Below are positions 8,953 to 17,326 of a stretch of 64,000 bases of DNA, in pieces. The stretch is from Candidatus Enterococcus huntleyi (lineage in GTDB: Bacteria; Bacillota; Bacilli; Lactobacillales; Enterococcaceae). The stretch covers positions 29,089 through 93,088 of the forward strand of contig NZ_MAEJ01000004.1 of the NCBI RefSeq assembly GCF_009933175.1. Reading direction: 5' to 3'. Numbering within the stretch: position 1 is the stretch's first letter; each line of letters opens with the position of its first letter. The notes beneath the pieces are model-generated. The model was not told the DNA's origin, made no database searches, and worked only from the letters and a program-made list of their open reading frames with translations. A program made the position numbers and the translations under genes.

Positions 8953-8967
8953 TTATAGCGTTTACAT
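8953..8967 (-). promoter_or_regulatory. Catabolite-response (cre)-like site
   Basis: On the minus strand ATGTAAACGCTATAA matches the consensus WTGNAANCGNWNNCW except at position 14. It sits between the PTS operon and its divergent regulator, where CcpA control is expected. Confidence 0.6.
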
Positions 8968-9049
8968 TTTATCTGGTATTCTCTCTCTTTTTTTGAAACA
9001 ATTTTTACAAAAAGGATATGCTATACTGTGATTAAAGAGGTGGTTACAC

Positions 9050-9928
9050 ATGTTAACTATTGAAAAAATGGAAACAATAAAGTTTTCACCAACCGAGAAA
9101 GCAGTCATTAATTATATTTTAGAAAAGAAGGAAGCCATCAAAAAAATGACCATCAGAGAAATTTGCGACGATACGTTTTCTAGTCCTGCTATCCTAATAA
9201 GAATTGCAAAAAAGATGAATTTTGATGGCTGGAGTACGCTAAAGGAAGCTCTTCTAAAAGATTTCCAATACCTGTCTAGCAATTTTTCTGATATAGAACC
9301 CAATACTCCTTTTACCAAAAATGATGGGGTTACAACCATCACGAATAAGATTGCGTCACTCTACCAATCAACGATTCAAGACTCTTTATCTCTACTTGAC
9401 CATGATACGATGCAGCAGTCTCTGGATTTACTTTTGAACAGTACCGAAATAAAAATATTTGGGAATAATGTTAACCTTTTAATCACGCAAGATTTTGCTC
9501 ACAAGATGAATCGAATTAGATGCTATACTTCCGTCAGTCAAATTGATGGCGAACAACTTTTTGATGCGGTTAATTGTCGCGATGGAGCCACTGCAATTGT
9601 TATTTCCTATAGCGGTGAAACAGAACGAGTTCTTGATATCTTACCTATACTAAAAAAAAGAAATATACCCATTCTTGCCATCACCAGCCTTGGCGATAAC
9701 TCGCTAGCCCAAGCAGCTGATTGCGTGCTTAACATCACAACTAGGGAAAGACTCTATTCTAAAATAGGCAATATGACGCCTAATATCTCTATTCAATTTA
9801 TTTTAGATTGCATTTATTCGTGTGTTTTCGCGAAACACTATGATGAAAATTTGGATCATGTCATTCAAACTTCTCAGTTATGCGATCCTAGAATTTCTAC
9901 TACCTCTATCATGAAAGAACTACATTAA
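9050..9928 (+). CDS. RpiR/MurR-family transcriptional regulator
   Basis: A 292-residue regulator with an N-terminal RpiR helix-turn-helix (residues ~1-75: FSPTEKAVINYIL, MTIREICDDTFSSPAILIRIAKKMNFDGWSTLK) and a C-terminal SIS sugar-phosphate-binding domain (residues ~115-260; AIVISYSGETERVLDILPILKKR is the signature). It is divergent from the PTS-GH4-ROK operon and most likely controls it in response to a sugar phosphate. TTGAAA and TATGCT spaced 18 bp upstream may be its promoter. A terminator follows. Confidence 0.9.
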   Translation: MLTIEKMETIKFSPTEKAVINYILEKKEAIKKMTIREICDDTFSSPAILIRIAKKMNFDGWSTLKEALLKDFQYLSSNFSDIEPNTPFTKNDGVTTITNKIASLYQSTIQDSLSLLDHDTMQQSLDLLLNSTEIKIFGNNVNLLITQDFAHKMNRIRCYTSVSQIDGEQLFDAVNCRDGATAIVISYSGETERVLDILPILKKRNIPILAITSLGDNSLAQAADCVLNITTRERLYSKIGNMTPNISIQFILDCIYSCVFAKHYDENLDHVIQTSQLCDPRISTTSIMKELH

Positions 9929-9932
9929 TGTG

Positions 9933-9967
9933 AACGCTGTCTACCGAGTCAAGCAGACAGCGTTTTC
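9933..9967 (+). terminator. Terminator after the RpiR-type regulator
   Basis: AACGCTGTCT and AGACAGCGTT form a perfect 10-bp stem followed by a short T-rich run. Confidence 0.75.
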
Positions 9968-10065
9968 TGCTTCACAAAAAAGCCTGCCACTAGGACAGAC
10001 TTCAATAAATCAATCTATTCTTTTCAATACTTCATTCATCCGTCAACGAATCTCATTCGAAGCTT

Positions 10066-11019
10066 TTATCCCTCAACCCCTTCAAACAGTCGTTCCACCA
10101 ATTCTTTCACCGATGGAATATCATTAATTACATCAATTCCTGTATTCACTGAGATAATTCCTTCATCTAGATTGCCTTCGAGCATGCCGATTCTGAAGCC
10201 ACCGACAGCATCTGAGCTGGTATCTCCATTATTTTCCGCCTTTGCTAGCATCGCTTTGGCTTTTTCAGTTACGATTGAACGCACGACACCACCGATTGAA
10301 GCCATGTCAGCATAGCCAGAATTGACGATTGCTTTTTTCGTTTCGATTGACGAAGGTGCTTCTTTTGTCGCTAGGAATCTGGTGCCGATGAAAACTCCTT
10401 CTGCACCCAACGCAAAGGCCGCTTTCACCCCACGCGCATCATTAATTCCGCCAGCTCCCAAGACTGGGATATTGACTGCATCAGCCATCGAAGGAATCGC
10501 TGTAAATGTCCCCAAAGCTTGCTCCGGTAAAATCCCCCCTTCATCATGGCCGGTAACAACTAATAGGTCTGCACCTGCCTGCTCTGCTTCCTGCATTTTT
10601 TGTCTAGTAGGCGTCAACGGTCTATAGATAATCACGCCACCCGCATTTTTTATGTCAGCAAACAAGGCTTTATTGATTTCACCTATGACGACAAAATAGT
10701 TGACCTTTTCCTCGAACGCAACGTTCAGGATTCCTTCAAAAAATGGATTATCTTTATCATTTTCTTCCCCACCCGATATAATGTTTAAGCCAAATGAGTG
10801 CTTTGTTAACGCCTTTGTTTCTCTGATTTCATTGCGCATTCTCTCAGCGGTTTCTGTCGGATCACTCGTCAAGACAGTCTGCCCAGCATTCGGGCCCAAG
10901 ACGCCTAAGCCACCTGCGTTCGCTACAGCTGCAACTAATGTGGCATCAGTATTCCAGGACATTGGTCCTTGGATTAAAGGATAGTTTGTATTTAAAATCT
11001 CTGTAACTCTATTTTTCAT
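10066..11019 (-). CDS. NMO/FabK-like FMN oxidoreductase (nitronate monooxygenase family)
   Basis: A 317-residue TIM-barrel flavoprotein. PLIQGPMSW and ANAGGLGVLG at the N-terminus, GHDEGG near residue 165, GAGGIND near 190 and GVFIGTRFL near 215 are the FMN-binding signatures of the 2-nitropropane dioxygenase/FabK family. It is not in a fatty-acid synthesis cluster, which argues for a nitronate monooxygenase-type or detoxification role rather than enoyl-ACP reductase. The promoter (TTGCGT, 17 bp, TATACT) overlaps an inverted repeat that suits control by the TetR gene just upstream. Confidence 0.8.
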   Translation of the reverse strand: MKNRVTEILNTNYPLIQGPMSWNTDATLVAAVANAGGLGVLGPNAGQTVLTSDPTETAERMRNEIRETKALTKHSFGLNIISGGEENDKDNPFFEGILNVAFEEKVNYFVVIGEINKALFADIKNAGGVIIYRPLTPTRQKMQEAEQAGADLLVVTGHDEGGILPEQALGTFTAIPSMADAVNIPVLGAGGINDARGVKAAFALGAEGVFIGTRFLATKEAPSSIETKKAIVNSGYADMASIGGVVRSIVTEKAKAMLAKAENNGDTSSDAVGGFRIGMLEGNLDEGIISVNTGIDVINDIPSVKELVERLFEGVEG

Positions 11020-11071
11020 GTGATAATCATCTCCGCTTTCTAATTATAGAACTTCGTAGTTCCGTAAAAAG

Positions 11072-11117
11072 AGTATAGCATACGCCAATACGGTACGCAA
11101 CAGTTCCATATTGGCGT
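11072..11117 (-). promoter_or_regulatory. Promoter and inverted-repeat operator of the NMO-like gene
   Basis: On the minus strand TTGCGT (11095-11100) and TATACT (11072-11077) are 17 bp apart. ACGCCAATA (11082-11090) and TATTGGCGT (11109-11117) form a perfect 9-bp inverted repeat spanning the -35. A second palindrome, GAACT(TCGT)AGTTC, lies just downstream near 11049-11062. Control by the neighbouring TetR protein is inferred. Confidence 0.6.
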
Positions 11118-11148
11118 TTTTAAATTATTTATTTTTCAGATACTCGCA

Positions 11149-11760
11149 TTAATCAGCTTTCTCTGGTAAAAGTGGCAAGATTAATTTGTCTACCACATCC
11201 TCAATGTACTGATGAATATCGACCGTTTGATCAAATTGATTTTTATACGTAATTAATCCCGGACCAATGTCTGCGATTAACTGGACTTCATTTTCAGTCA
11301 GCGAATGGTCTTGTATAAAAGGCGCAAGGATTGTTTCCACCACTTTACCGTAGCGCTGATTAAATGCCTGTTGAATTTTGGCCTGCTCATCCCGGGCGAC
11401 TGCCTTACTCACTGCCTCCATCGCCACATGATAATTTTTATTTTCTTCAACACACAGCAAGTTTAATAAATCAATAAACTGCTCGCGAATCGATTTATTT
11501 TTATCTAACGTCTCTTTCGTCGTCTCAAATGGACACATCAAAATAACTGCGTCGATAATCAATTCCTTTTTGGTAGACCAACGTCGATAAATGGTCCCTT
11601 TCCCAACTTTAGCCTCTTTGGCCACTGCATCTACAGTCAGTGCGTCATAGCCATTCTCCGCTATTAAATTGATTGTGGTCGCCAATATCACCGTGTTGAG
11701 TGACAAGTCTTTGGGACGCCCCCGTTTGTCATCAACTTTTACTTGCTGCTTCTCAGACAT
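11149..11760 (-). CDS. TetR-family transcriptional regulator
   Basis: A 203-residue TetR repressor. The DNA-binding domain covers residues ~15-65 with the classic VDAVAKEAKVGKGTIYRRWSTKKELI helix-turn-helix, preceded by a basic RGRPKD segment. The C-terminal ligand domain is divergent and its effector cannot be predicted. The ATG at 11760 is used because AAGGTGG lies eight bases upstream; the frame extends to 11781 without a better site. The downstream NMO-like gene with its inverted-repeat promoter is the likely target. Confidence 0.88.
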   Translation of the reverse strand: MSEKQQVKVDDKRGRPKDLSLNTVILATTINLIAENGYDALTVDAVAKEAKVGKGTIYRRWSTKKELIIDAVILMCPFETTKETLDKNKSIREQFIDLLNLLCVEENKNYHVAMEAVSKAVARDEQAKIQQAFNQRYGKVVETILAPFIQDHSLTENEVQLIADIGPGLITYKNQFDQTVDIHQYIEDVVDKLILPLLPEKAD

Positions 11761-11889
11761 AAAGTTGCCCACCTTTTCCATGAAATTTCTTCAAACTACG
11801 TTTAGTAAGAATCTCAAGCAAGTATATCATTTTCTCAGCAACAAATCGATACTGACAGGTTCTACAATCATTGAACAATCGCAGCTTCA

Positions 11890-12771
11890 TTAAATTTTTT
11901 GATTCCTAGCACCGCTTCCTGCATAGGGAAAGAGCGCCTCACTAAGCTGCAGCTCAAAGCTTGTTCGATCTACAAGGCCGACTATTTGCTTGCTGTCATA
12001 GAGTTCAAGTAAAAACTCAGCCACTTGTTGACTCGAATGGTACGTCCCGAAAGCTTTATCGTAATTATATTCCTCAACGTCATTCGCGCGTTTGCCAAAC
12101 TCAGTTTGAGTGGCAGCTGGCGCCAGCACTTTGACTTGTAACGGTGAATTCGACGCCCTCAGCTCAAGCGCCAATGATTCAGTAAATGAACTAACATAAA
12201 ATTTGGACGCGCAATAAGTCACAGCCGTTGGGACCATCGTGTAGCCACCTGCCGAAGATACATTGATTAGCTGCGTCCCTGCTACGCCATTATATTTTTT
12301 CACAAATAGTATCGAAAATAGGGTCAACGCCTCAATATTCAGCTTAATTAAGTTAACTGTTTTCTCGATTGTTTGATTCTCAATCAAGCTATACAATCCA
12401 ACACCTGCATTATTAATCCAGGTTTCAATTTCATAGTCAGATAAACTTAAAAATAGCTCTTCCAATTTGTCTGTTTCCGTCAAATCAAACTGAACCAGAA
12501 TAACTTCAACGCCTGGATATTCATTGGCTAATTCACTCTTTAACGCATTGAGTTTTTCGATTCTTCGAGCAATCAACAGTAAATTCTTTCCTCTTTTGGC
12601 AAATTCTTTCGCCGCCGCATAGCCAATCCCAGAGCTTGCACCAGTGATAACCGTATATTTCCCTGGCACCTCACTGCTTAGCTTGTTATTGCTCGCATTG
12701 TCATCGTTCGATTTGTTATTTCTGACCTTATCATTATTCATCTCACCATTGCTCAATCTGTCGTTTCTCAT
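11890..12771 (-). CDS. Short-chain dehydrogenase with Asn-rich N-terminal extension
   Basis: A 293-residue classical SDR. The cofactor motif is TGASSGIG, NNAGVG follows, and the catalytic set is S (NVSSAGG), YxxxK (YCASK). The first ~35 residues are a low-complexity stretch rich in Asn, Asp, Lys and Ser that SDRs do not normally carry. It is encoded by short degenerate AAC/AAT-rich repeats. Translation from ATG 12771 is supported by AAGGAGG nine bases upstream. The promoter is of MerR type, so the upstream MerR gene probably controls it. The substrate is unknown. Confidence 0.88.
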   Translation of the reverse strand: MRNDRLSNGEMNNDKVRNNKSNDDNASNNKLSSEVPGKYTVITGASSGIGYAAAKEFAKRGKNLLLIARRIEKLNALKSELANEYPGVEVILVQFDLTETDKLEELFLSLSDYEIETWINNAGVGLYSLIENQTIEKTVNLIKLNIEALTLFSILFVKKYNGVAGTQLINVSSAGGYTMVPTAVTYCASKFYVSSFTESLALELRASNSPLQVKVLAPAATQTEFGKRANDVEEYNYDKAFGTYHSSQQVAEFLLELYDSKQIVGLVDRTSFELQLSEALFPYAGSGARNQKI

Positions 12772-12799
12772 CTTGTTATTCCTCCTTGTCTGTATCACA

Positions 12800-12830
12800 A
12801 GGATAGGTGCTGGAGTTTACTCCATGTCAA
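12800..12830 (-). promoter_or_regulatory. MerR-type promoter with 19-bp spacer and operator palindrome
   Basis: On the minus strand TTGACA (12825-12830) and TATCCT (12800-12805) are 19 bp apart, and the spacer holds the perfect palindrome TGGAGTAAACTCCA (12811-12824). An overlong spacer with a central palindrome is the hallmark of promoters activated by MerR proteins through DNA distortion. It drives the SDR gene. Confidence 0.85.
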
Positions 12831-12849
12831 GTAGGAAAATAATCATGAG

Positions 12850-13212
12850 TTATTTATTTTTTAGCATCTCTTTATAAATTTCGATTTTATCCGCTAAAAA
12901 TGAGAGATGATCCTCGATTTCTGCCTTTTTCTGATCTAATGCTCCACTCTGTTCATACAGCAAATCTAAGCGTTCTTCGACTGTTTCATTTCCTTGGTAG
13001 CGCAGCTCTGAATAGCGCTTGATATTCTTTAATGGCATGCCCGTTAACTTCAGTTTTTTGATAAATTCCATCCATGCAATATCCGCTTCACTATATACAC
13101 GTTGATTAGTCGAATTTCTTTCAGGCTTGATTAGACCTTCTTTTTCATAATAGCGCAACGTATCGATTGATAAATCAATGACCTTCGAAAATTCGCCAAT
13201 TGAATACTTCAT
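12850..13212 (-). CDS. MerR-family transcriptional regulator
   Basis: A 120-residue MerR protein. The N-terminal winged helix (YSIGEFSKVIDLSIDTLRYYEKEGLI, residues ~3-28) is followed by the RVYSEADIAWMEFIKKLKLTGMPLKNIK wing and a C-terminal dimerisation coiled coil. There is no cysteine-based metal site, which fits the AdhR/NmlR-like or small-molecule-sensing branch. It lies just upstream of the SDR gene whose promoter carries a MerR operator. Confidence 0.9.
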   Translation of the reverse strand: MKYSIGEFSKVIDLSIDTLRYYEKEGLIKPERNSTNQRVYSEADIAWMEFIKKLKLTGMPLKNIKRYSELRYQGNETVEERLDLLYEQSGALDQKKAEIEDHLSFLADKIEIYKEMLKNK

Positions 13213-13353
13213 AAAATCTCCCCTTCAGTGACTCTCTCTTTATTATATAGGAGCAGAGGTGCCCATTCATAGTGAAAAATTGACGTTTACTTTTAGTTGG
13301 GATTATAGATTTTTCAGTCCTCATTGACTGTCAGAATTCACTGTCCTCTGTAC

Positions 13354-13402
13354 AAACAAAAAAACTTCTCTCCCTTTTTATACCAAGGGATGGCGAAGTT
13401 TT
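13354..13402 (-). terminator. Terminator after the membrane protein gene
   Basis: AAAACTTC and GAAGTTTT enclose an inner CCTT/AAGG pair; on the minus strand the stem is followed by a T-tract. Confidence 0.75.
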
Positions 13403-13429
13403 TTATTTTTCTATCAACTTTTACTGTCC

Positions 13430-14296
13430 TTATTTCCCCTTCTTAATGTGCTTGAATGTTGTATACAACAGAAGCAGCAGAAATATCGACACGACGGTGA
13501 AGAGTATGACTTCACTTAGAATAACTGGGAGTCCGGCTGCGGCCATGAAGGCTAGCATGGTGAGCACGGCTAGGCCTAAGGTGGACATTTTGACTACGAC
13601 GATGGTTGTTAAAAAGTAGCCGAGTGGGTGGTTTTTTAATAGTAAAATTCCGGCTATTACGGTTGTCGGTAATAAAACGGTCAGATCCAGCGCTTGTATG
13701 ACGAGACTTGTGTAGTGTTCCAACTCGGCTGGAATGATGTTTGCAAATACGCTGGGTAAAATCATGGCTAATGCTCGAAATGACATCATAAATGCAAAAA
13801 CTAATAAAGAGATTGCGACTCTTCGTCTTGGAAATGTGCCCGAGAATGCTGCTTTGACTTGTGCCACATCGAATGACTGGAAGCACATTATGAACGCGAA
13901 AAAAGTGAGGCTAGTTAGCGCGATATACACAATAAATAGTTGATTGTATTGGGCCAAAAAGACATACGATGTATAGGAATAAAGGAAGTAGCCTAATGTT
14001 CCTAGCAGAAATAATTTTCCTCTGAGTGAATTTTTACTAGCGTAAACCATCGATAAACCGAGCAGCGGCACACCTAGAATAAGTGTCAATAAATCTTGGG
14101 CTTTCGCTTGCGAAGCAATTGTGACAGAATCATTGTGATAAATTCCTTTGCCATAGAAGTTGATCAAGTCTCCATTTACGGAAGTTGTCGTCAGATTTTC
14201 AAATGTTGCATTGGTGAATAAACCGATCGTTGTCGCTAGGATAGTCAAGACAATAATAGCGCCTATCATGAGTTTGTAAGTTCGTGTGGTAAGCAA
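13430..14296 (-). CDS. Multi-pass membrane protein of unknown function
   Basis: A 288-residue integral membrane protein with about eight hydrophobic segments. The start is TTG at 14296, with GGAG nine bases upstream. I do not recognise a family beyond a generic transporter-like or tetraspan layout. The first loop (residues ~30-62) is likely external. It is divergent from a MarR gene and the two share one palindromic promoter region, so it is very probably the MarR target, and a role in export or membrane stress is possible but unproven. Confidence 0.75.
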   Translation of the reverse strand: MLTTRTYKLMIGAIIVLTILATTIGLFTNATFENLTTTSVNGDLINFYGKGIYHNDSVTIASQAKAQDLLTLILGVPLLGLSMVYASKNSLRGKLFLLGTLGYFLYSYTSYVFLAQYNQLFIVYIALTSLTFFAFIMCFQSFDVAQVKAAFSGTFPRRRVAISLLVFAFMMSFRALAMILPSVFANIIPAELEHYTSLVIQALDLTVLLPTTVIAGILLLKNHPLGYFLTTIVVVKMSTLGLAVLTMLAFMAAAGLPVILSEVILFTVVSIFLLLLLYTTFKHIKKGK

Positions 14297-14322
14297 TAAA
14301 ATATTCTCCTTTTTCGATAATG

Positions 14323-14370
14323 GTAACTAGTTACTGTTTACATTATAGCAACTAGTTACTATAATGTAAA
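14323..14370. promoter_or_regulatory. Palindromic divergent promoter/operator of the MarR pair
   Basis: A 34-bp near-perfect palindrome (14337-14370, one mismatched pair) centred on AACTAGTT carries two overlapping promoters facing each other. On plus, TTTACA 14337-14342, 17 bp, TATAAT 14360-14365; on minus, TTTACA 14365-14370, 17 bp, TATAAT 14342-14347. A second copy of the operator core, GTAACTAGTTAC, lies at 14323-14334. Confidence 0.85.
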
Positions 14371-14405
14371 GAACTACATAATGTTTAGCAGGAGGGGGAG
14401 TAAAA

Positions 14406-14876
14406 ATGGTATTAAAAAAATTAATTAATGAATATGAAGGCGAACGGACGGATGAAATTAGAGGGATTTTTTCGAGCATTTCCATTTTGCAAAATAGGCT
14501 TCAAACACTATTTGATAAAACCGATACGAAAATAACGATGAAGCAATTCATGCTATTAACCATGTTGCGCCACTCCAAAGGATCTTCCTATACAGAGTTG
14601 GGCAAACTATTGGGCAGCTCGAGGCAAAATATCAAAAAATTAGCCGTTCTACTCGAAAAAAATGGCTTCATAAAGATTGAATCAGCCACTGGAAAAAACA
14701 ATCGCGTGCAGCTAACCCTGACAGATTATGCAGAATCTTACTTTGAAAAAGTATACGCCGATCACACAACTATTTTAAGCGACATTTTTGCAGATTATAC
14801 AGATGAGGAAATTCATTTATTTTATGGATTGATTACGCGGCTGTACGTGGGTGTGGAGAGAGAAGAAGGAAAATAA
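14406..14876 (+). CDS. MarR-family transcriptional regulator
   Basis: A 156-residue MarR regulator with a winged helix at residues ~45-105 (MKQFMLLTMLRHSKGSSYTELGKLLGSSRQNIKKLAVLLEKNGFI followed by the wing). It is divergent from the membrane protein gene and likely represses both through the shared AACTAGTT palindromes. AGGAGGGGG precedes the ATG. Confidence 0.9.
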   Translation: MVLKKLINEYEGERTDEIRGIFSSISILQNRLQTLFDKTDTKITMKQFMLLTMLRHSKGSSYTELGKLLGSSRQNIKKLAVLLEKNGFIKIESATGKNNRVQLTLTDYAESYFEKVYADHTTILSDIFADYTDEEIHLFYGLITRLYVGVEREEGK

Positions 14877-14908
14877 GGGGGAGAATAGGTTTTTTCAGGC
14901 GCAACATT

Positions 14909-14942
14909 AAAGAGCGGCCCTCATCCAAAAGGTCCGCTCTTT
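14909..14942. terminator. Convergent terminator between MarR and the ATPase-Toprim operon
   Basis: AAAGAGCGG and CCGCTCTTT form a perfect 9-bp stem between two converging genes. It may serve both strands. Confidence 0.6.
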
Positions 14943-14944
14943 AC

Positions 14945-15520
14945 CTATATATATTTGATTGTTTGCTGTAGGCAATATTCTAATAGTATCTCCATATTCG
15001 TATTTTTGCATTTTTTACAGGCTTCGCAAAATTCCTCTATCTGTTTTCTATCAGCGCCACGAGCATCTGCTACAGGGAATACCGTTACATATTCTCCTTT
15101 TTTTGATTTAGTTTTTGCGTAAGGATAGCCCATATATTTCAAGACTTCTTCTAAGTTTCTATTATTATAAATAGGGACTATCTGATCTTTAAACCAATAC
15201 TTATTAAACATAATTTTATTTTTATAAGACTCTTGCGCACTCGTATCAGCATCATCCAAATCCATTATCATGAAAATTTTACAATTTATTATTTCTTTTT
15301 TATTACTCTCGACAGAAGAAAAGCTATTTCTAAAATTCTTTATATTTTTAAATCTGAAATCTGTCAATAGATGATCCAATGACCCAATCTGTATACTAAC
15401 TCTCCCTTTATTTCTAGCAATTAATTCTATTGGTAAACGCAGATTTGACTTAATAAATTGAGCGATGGTCAACTCACTTTTCCCATGAACAATAATAATT
15501 GCTTTTGTATTATTACTCAT
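14945..15520 (-). CDS. Small Toprim-like partner of the AAA ATPase (AbiL/PARIS-like)
   Basis: A ~191-residue protein opening with KAIIIVHGKSELTIAQFI, which matches the beta-strand/glutamate motif of Toprim and RloB-like domains, and later FMIMDLDDADTSA, the acidic DxD motif. The catalytic Glu would be the E of GKSE. The ATG at 15520 overlaps the stop of the ATPase gene by eight bases (ATGAGTAA), showing translational coupling. ATPase plus small Toprim pairs such as RloAB, AbiL and PARIS are anti-phage systems in which the second protein is the toxic effector; membership is inferred from architecture. Confidence 0.7.
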   Translation of the reverse strand: MSNNTKAIIIVHGKSELTIAQFIKSNLRLPIELIARNKGRVSIQIGSLDHLLTDFRFKNIKNFRNSFSSVESNKKEIINCKIFMIMDLDDADTSAQESYKNKIMFNKYWFKDQIVPIYNNRNLEEVLKYMGYPYAKTKSKKGEYVTVFPVADARGADRKQIEEFCEACKKCKNTNMEILLEYCLQQTIKYI

Positions 15521-16868
15521 GAACTCTCCACTGAATAATTTGATTGATTTCTTCAAAATCAATATCGCGAGGTAGCGGAATCCCTTCAAAAACACCTTTT
15601 AAATACTGATTCTGGAAATTATTATTTTGGGCTACTGTTCGATTGTCATAATCTCGTAGGCTTTTTATTTTTTTATTCCCTTCATAGTCAATTGTTATAA
15701 AGTAGACTGATTGCTTTGGCAACTCTTTCAATAGAAGGGTATCATGTGTCGTAAATACTAATTGCCCATTAATATCATCCGAAAGGCTATCTAACAAATG
15801 ATTCATCAATATATCGTGTATGCCGTTATCAATTTCATCTATGAAACACACCCCTCCATCAACAACATTCAAAAAGAATGGAAGTATTTCCAAAAGTTTC
15901 TTTGTCCCTCTAGACTCTAAATTAACCGGTATATCCACAAGTTTCCCATAGATACTTTTCTTCAAATACAATTGATAGTCAATTTCATTGTTTGTCGTAT
16001 TTTTTTTATAAAACACATCTTTAATGTCTACATACAAACTAGAAAAATAGTTATATAAAATTTTCTCGGTTTTATCAATTTTTTCCTCGTCTGAGGACTT
16101 TACACTCCCTTTTGAAGACTCAGATAATATAGAAGCTTCTTGTGAAATGGTTGTATATGATTCTGTAGAAACCGAAATACTTGAAAAGAAAGTGATGACT
16201 TCTTTCAATCGATCCTTAATATTTTTGTCAATATACGATTCATTAAATTCCTCTTCCATCGCCTTAAATATGGACATAAACGAATGTTTCCCCCAAAGCT
16301 TCTGTAGCCTATTATCCAATTCTCTTCTCACATCTACCGTTAAAAATATGCTTTTATTCAAATAAGACGCAACTTCATTTGCTTTATTTTTCTCAATCGT
16401 GTAAACGTTACCAATCCTTTCGTTTATTGTGTAATCAAGCTGCTCTTTAACTAATGTATTATCCTGATCAAAAGTTACTATATATTTCCCTTTTCGATTT
16501 CCCTGTAACAAAAAAGAATATTCTAATTGCATATTGCTTTTTATGCCGATCGTTTTTGTTTTATCTATTATTTTTTTTATATTTGAAAATTGAGTGGCTT
16601 GAATAAAGTCAGACAGTCCACCCTGCTCATCGATCAAAGACAACTCTTTTTTTTCCGCCAGTGCATTGAATTTATTTACTGTATTACTACGTTCGACTGT
16701 ATCCATTGATAATCTTAATATTCCAAATGCTTCGATGAGGCTAGATTTCCCTGAACCATTTTCACCATAGATTGCGATAAGCTTCTTAGGGCTATTCAAT
16801 GATTCTGTCATATCAAAAAAGATTCGATTAAAAGATTTGAAATTCTCTAAAACCAATTCTGTAAACAT
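15513..16868 (-). CDS. AAA_15/AAA_21-type ABC-like ATPase, probable defence sensor
   Basis: A ~451-residue ATPase of the OLD/RloA/AriA type. Walker A is GENGSGKSS near residue 36, followed by SLIEAFG. The signature-like ESRGTKKLLEILPFF lies near residue 325, Walker B VCFIDEIDNGIHDIL near 345, and the H-loop FTTHD near 378. The long insertion between Walker A and the signature is rich in Lys, Glu and Ser and is probably coiled coil. ATG 16868 is used; a GTG at 16877 is possible. It forms a two-gene operon with the Toprim-like gene and is the likely phage-sensing half. Confidence 0.82.
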   Translation of the reverse strand: MFTELVLENFKSFNRIFFDMTESLNSPKKLIAIYGENGSGKSSLIEAFGILRLSMDTVERSNTVNKFNALAEKKELSLIDEQGGLSDFIQATQFSNIKKIIDKTKTIGIKSNMQLEYSFLLQGNRKGKYIVTFDQDNTLVKEQLDYTINERIGNVYTIEKNKANEVASYLNKSIFLTVDVRRELDNRLQKLWGKHSFMSIFKAMEEEFNESYIDKNIKDRLKEVITFFSSISVSTESYTTISQEASILSESSKGSVKSSDEEKIDKTEKILYNYFSSLYVDIKDVFYKKNTTNNEIDYQLYLKKSIYGKLVDIPVNLESRGTKKLLEILPFFLNVVDGGVCFIDEIDNGIHDILMNHLLDSLSDDINGQLVFTTHDTLLLKELPKQSVYFITIDYEGNKKIKSLRDYDNRTVAQNNNFQNQYLKGVFEGIPLPRDIDFEEINQIIQWRVHE

Positions 16869-17326
16869 GCTAACCACCCTTTCTGATACAAAGTGTACGC
16901 TTATTAAACTTTAATTACAATTTTTAATCTACTTTAAAACAAATAATCCTAAATTCTATCGAGTTCAATCAGAAAAGCCTGTCCAAAAATGAATTTTTCC
17001 GTAGTTTGTCCCTCTCTTGGAAAAACTTATCTGAAAAAGTACCAATTTCCGTTTTTTTTTGATAAATTTCTGTAGAAATCATGGGATACTGCCAATTTTG
17101 GATTCTTTCAGTATACTTAATTTTCAGAGCTTCAGATCCTCAACTTTTCATATTCACAGCTCCTTTGATACACTTTTTTATAATCCATATATGTCTTCTC
17201 CTCTTTACTTCACACAAAAACATGCCGATATTCTCATAAATTTTCTACTAATAAAACAAAGTGGTCATAATATGCATAGGTTGTCCTGTATAATAGAACT
17301 GTAGTTATAAAAAAGGAGGTTTTTTA
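16869..17326. other. Intergenic region between the ATPase and ECF genes
   Basis: About 460 bases with no supportable gene. The right end holds the WYL-type operator and promoter of the ECF gene. Several T- and A-runs occur near 17020-17060. I see nothing else. Confidence 0.5.
17265..17294 (+). promoter_or_regulatory. Operator/promoter copy 1 (TCATAATATGCATA)
   Basis: TCATAATATGCATA at 17265-17278 is followed 10 bases later by TATAAT (17289-17294) and AGAACT. The same motif with the same spacing recurs at 18952. The operator covers the expected -35 position. Confidence 0.7.

Noticed and set aside
13512..13886. 124-codon minus-strand open frame
   Set aside because: It lies inside the membrane protein gene in another frame, with basic, low-complexity content and no ribosome binding site.
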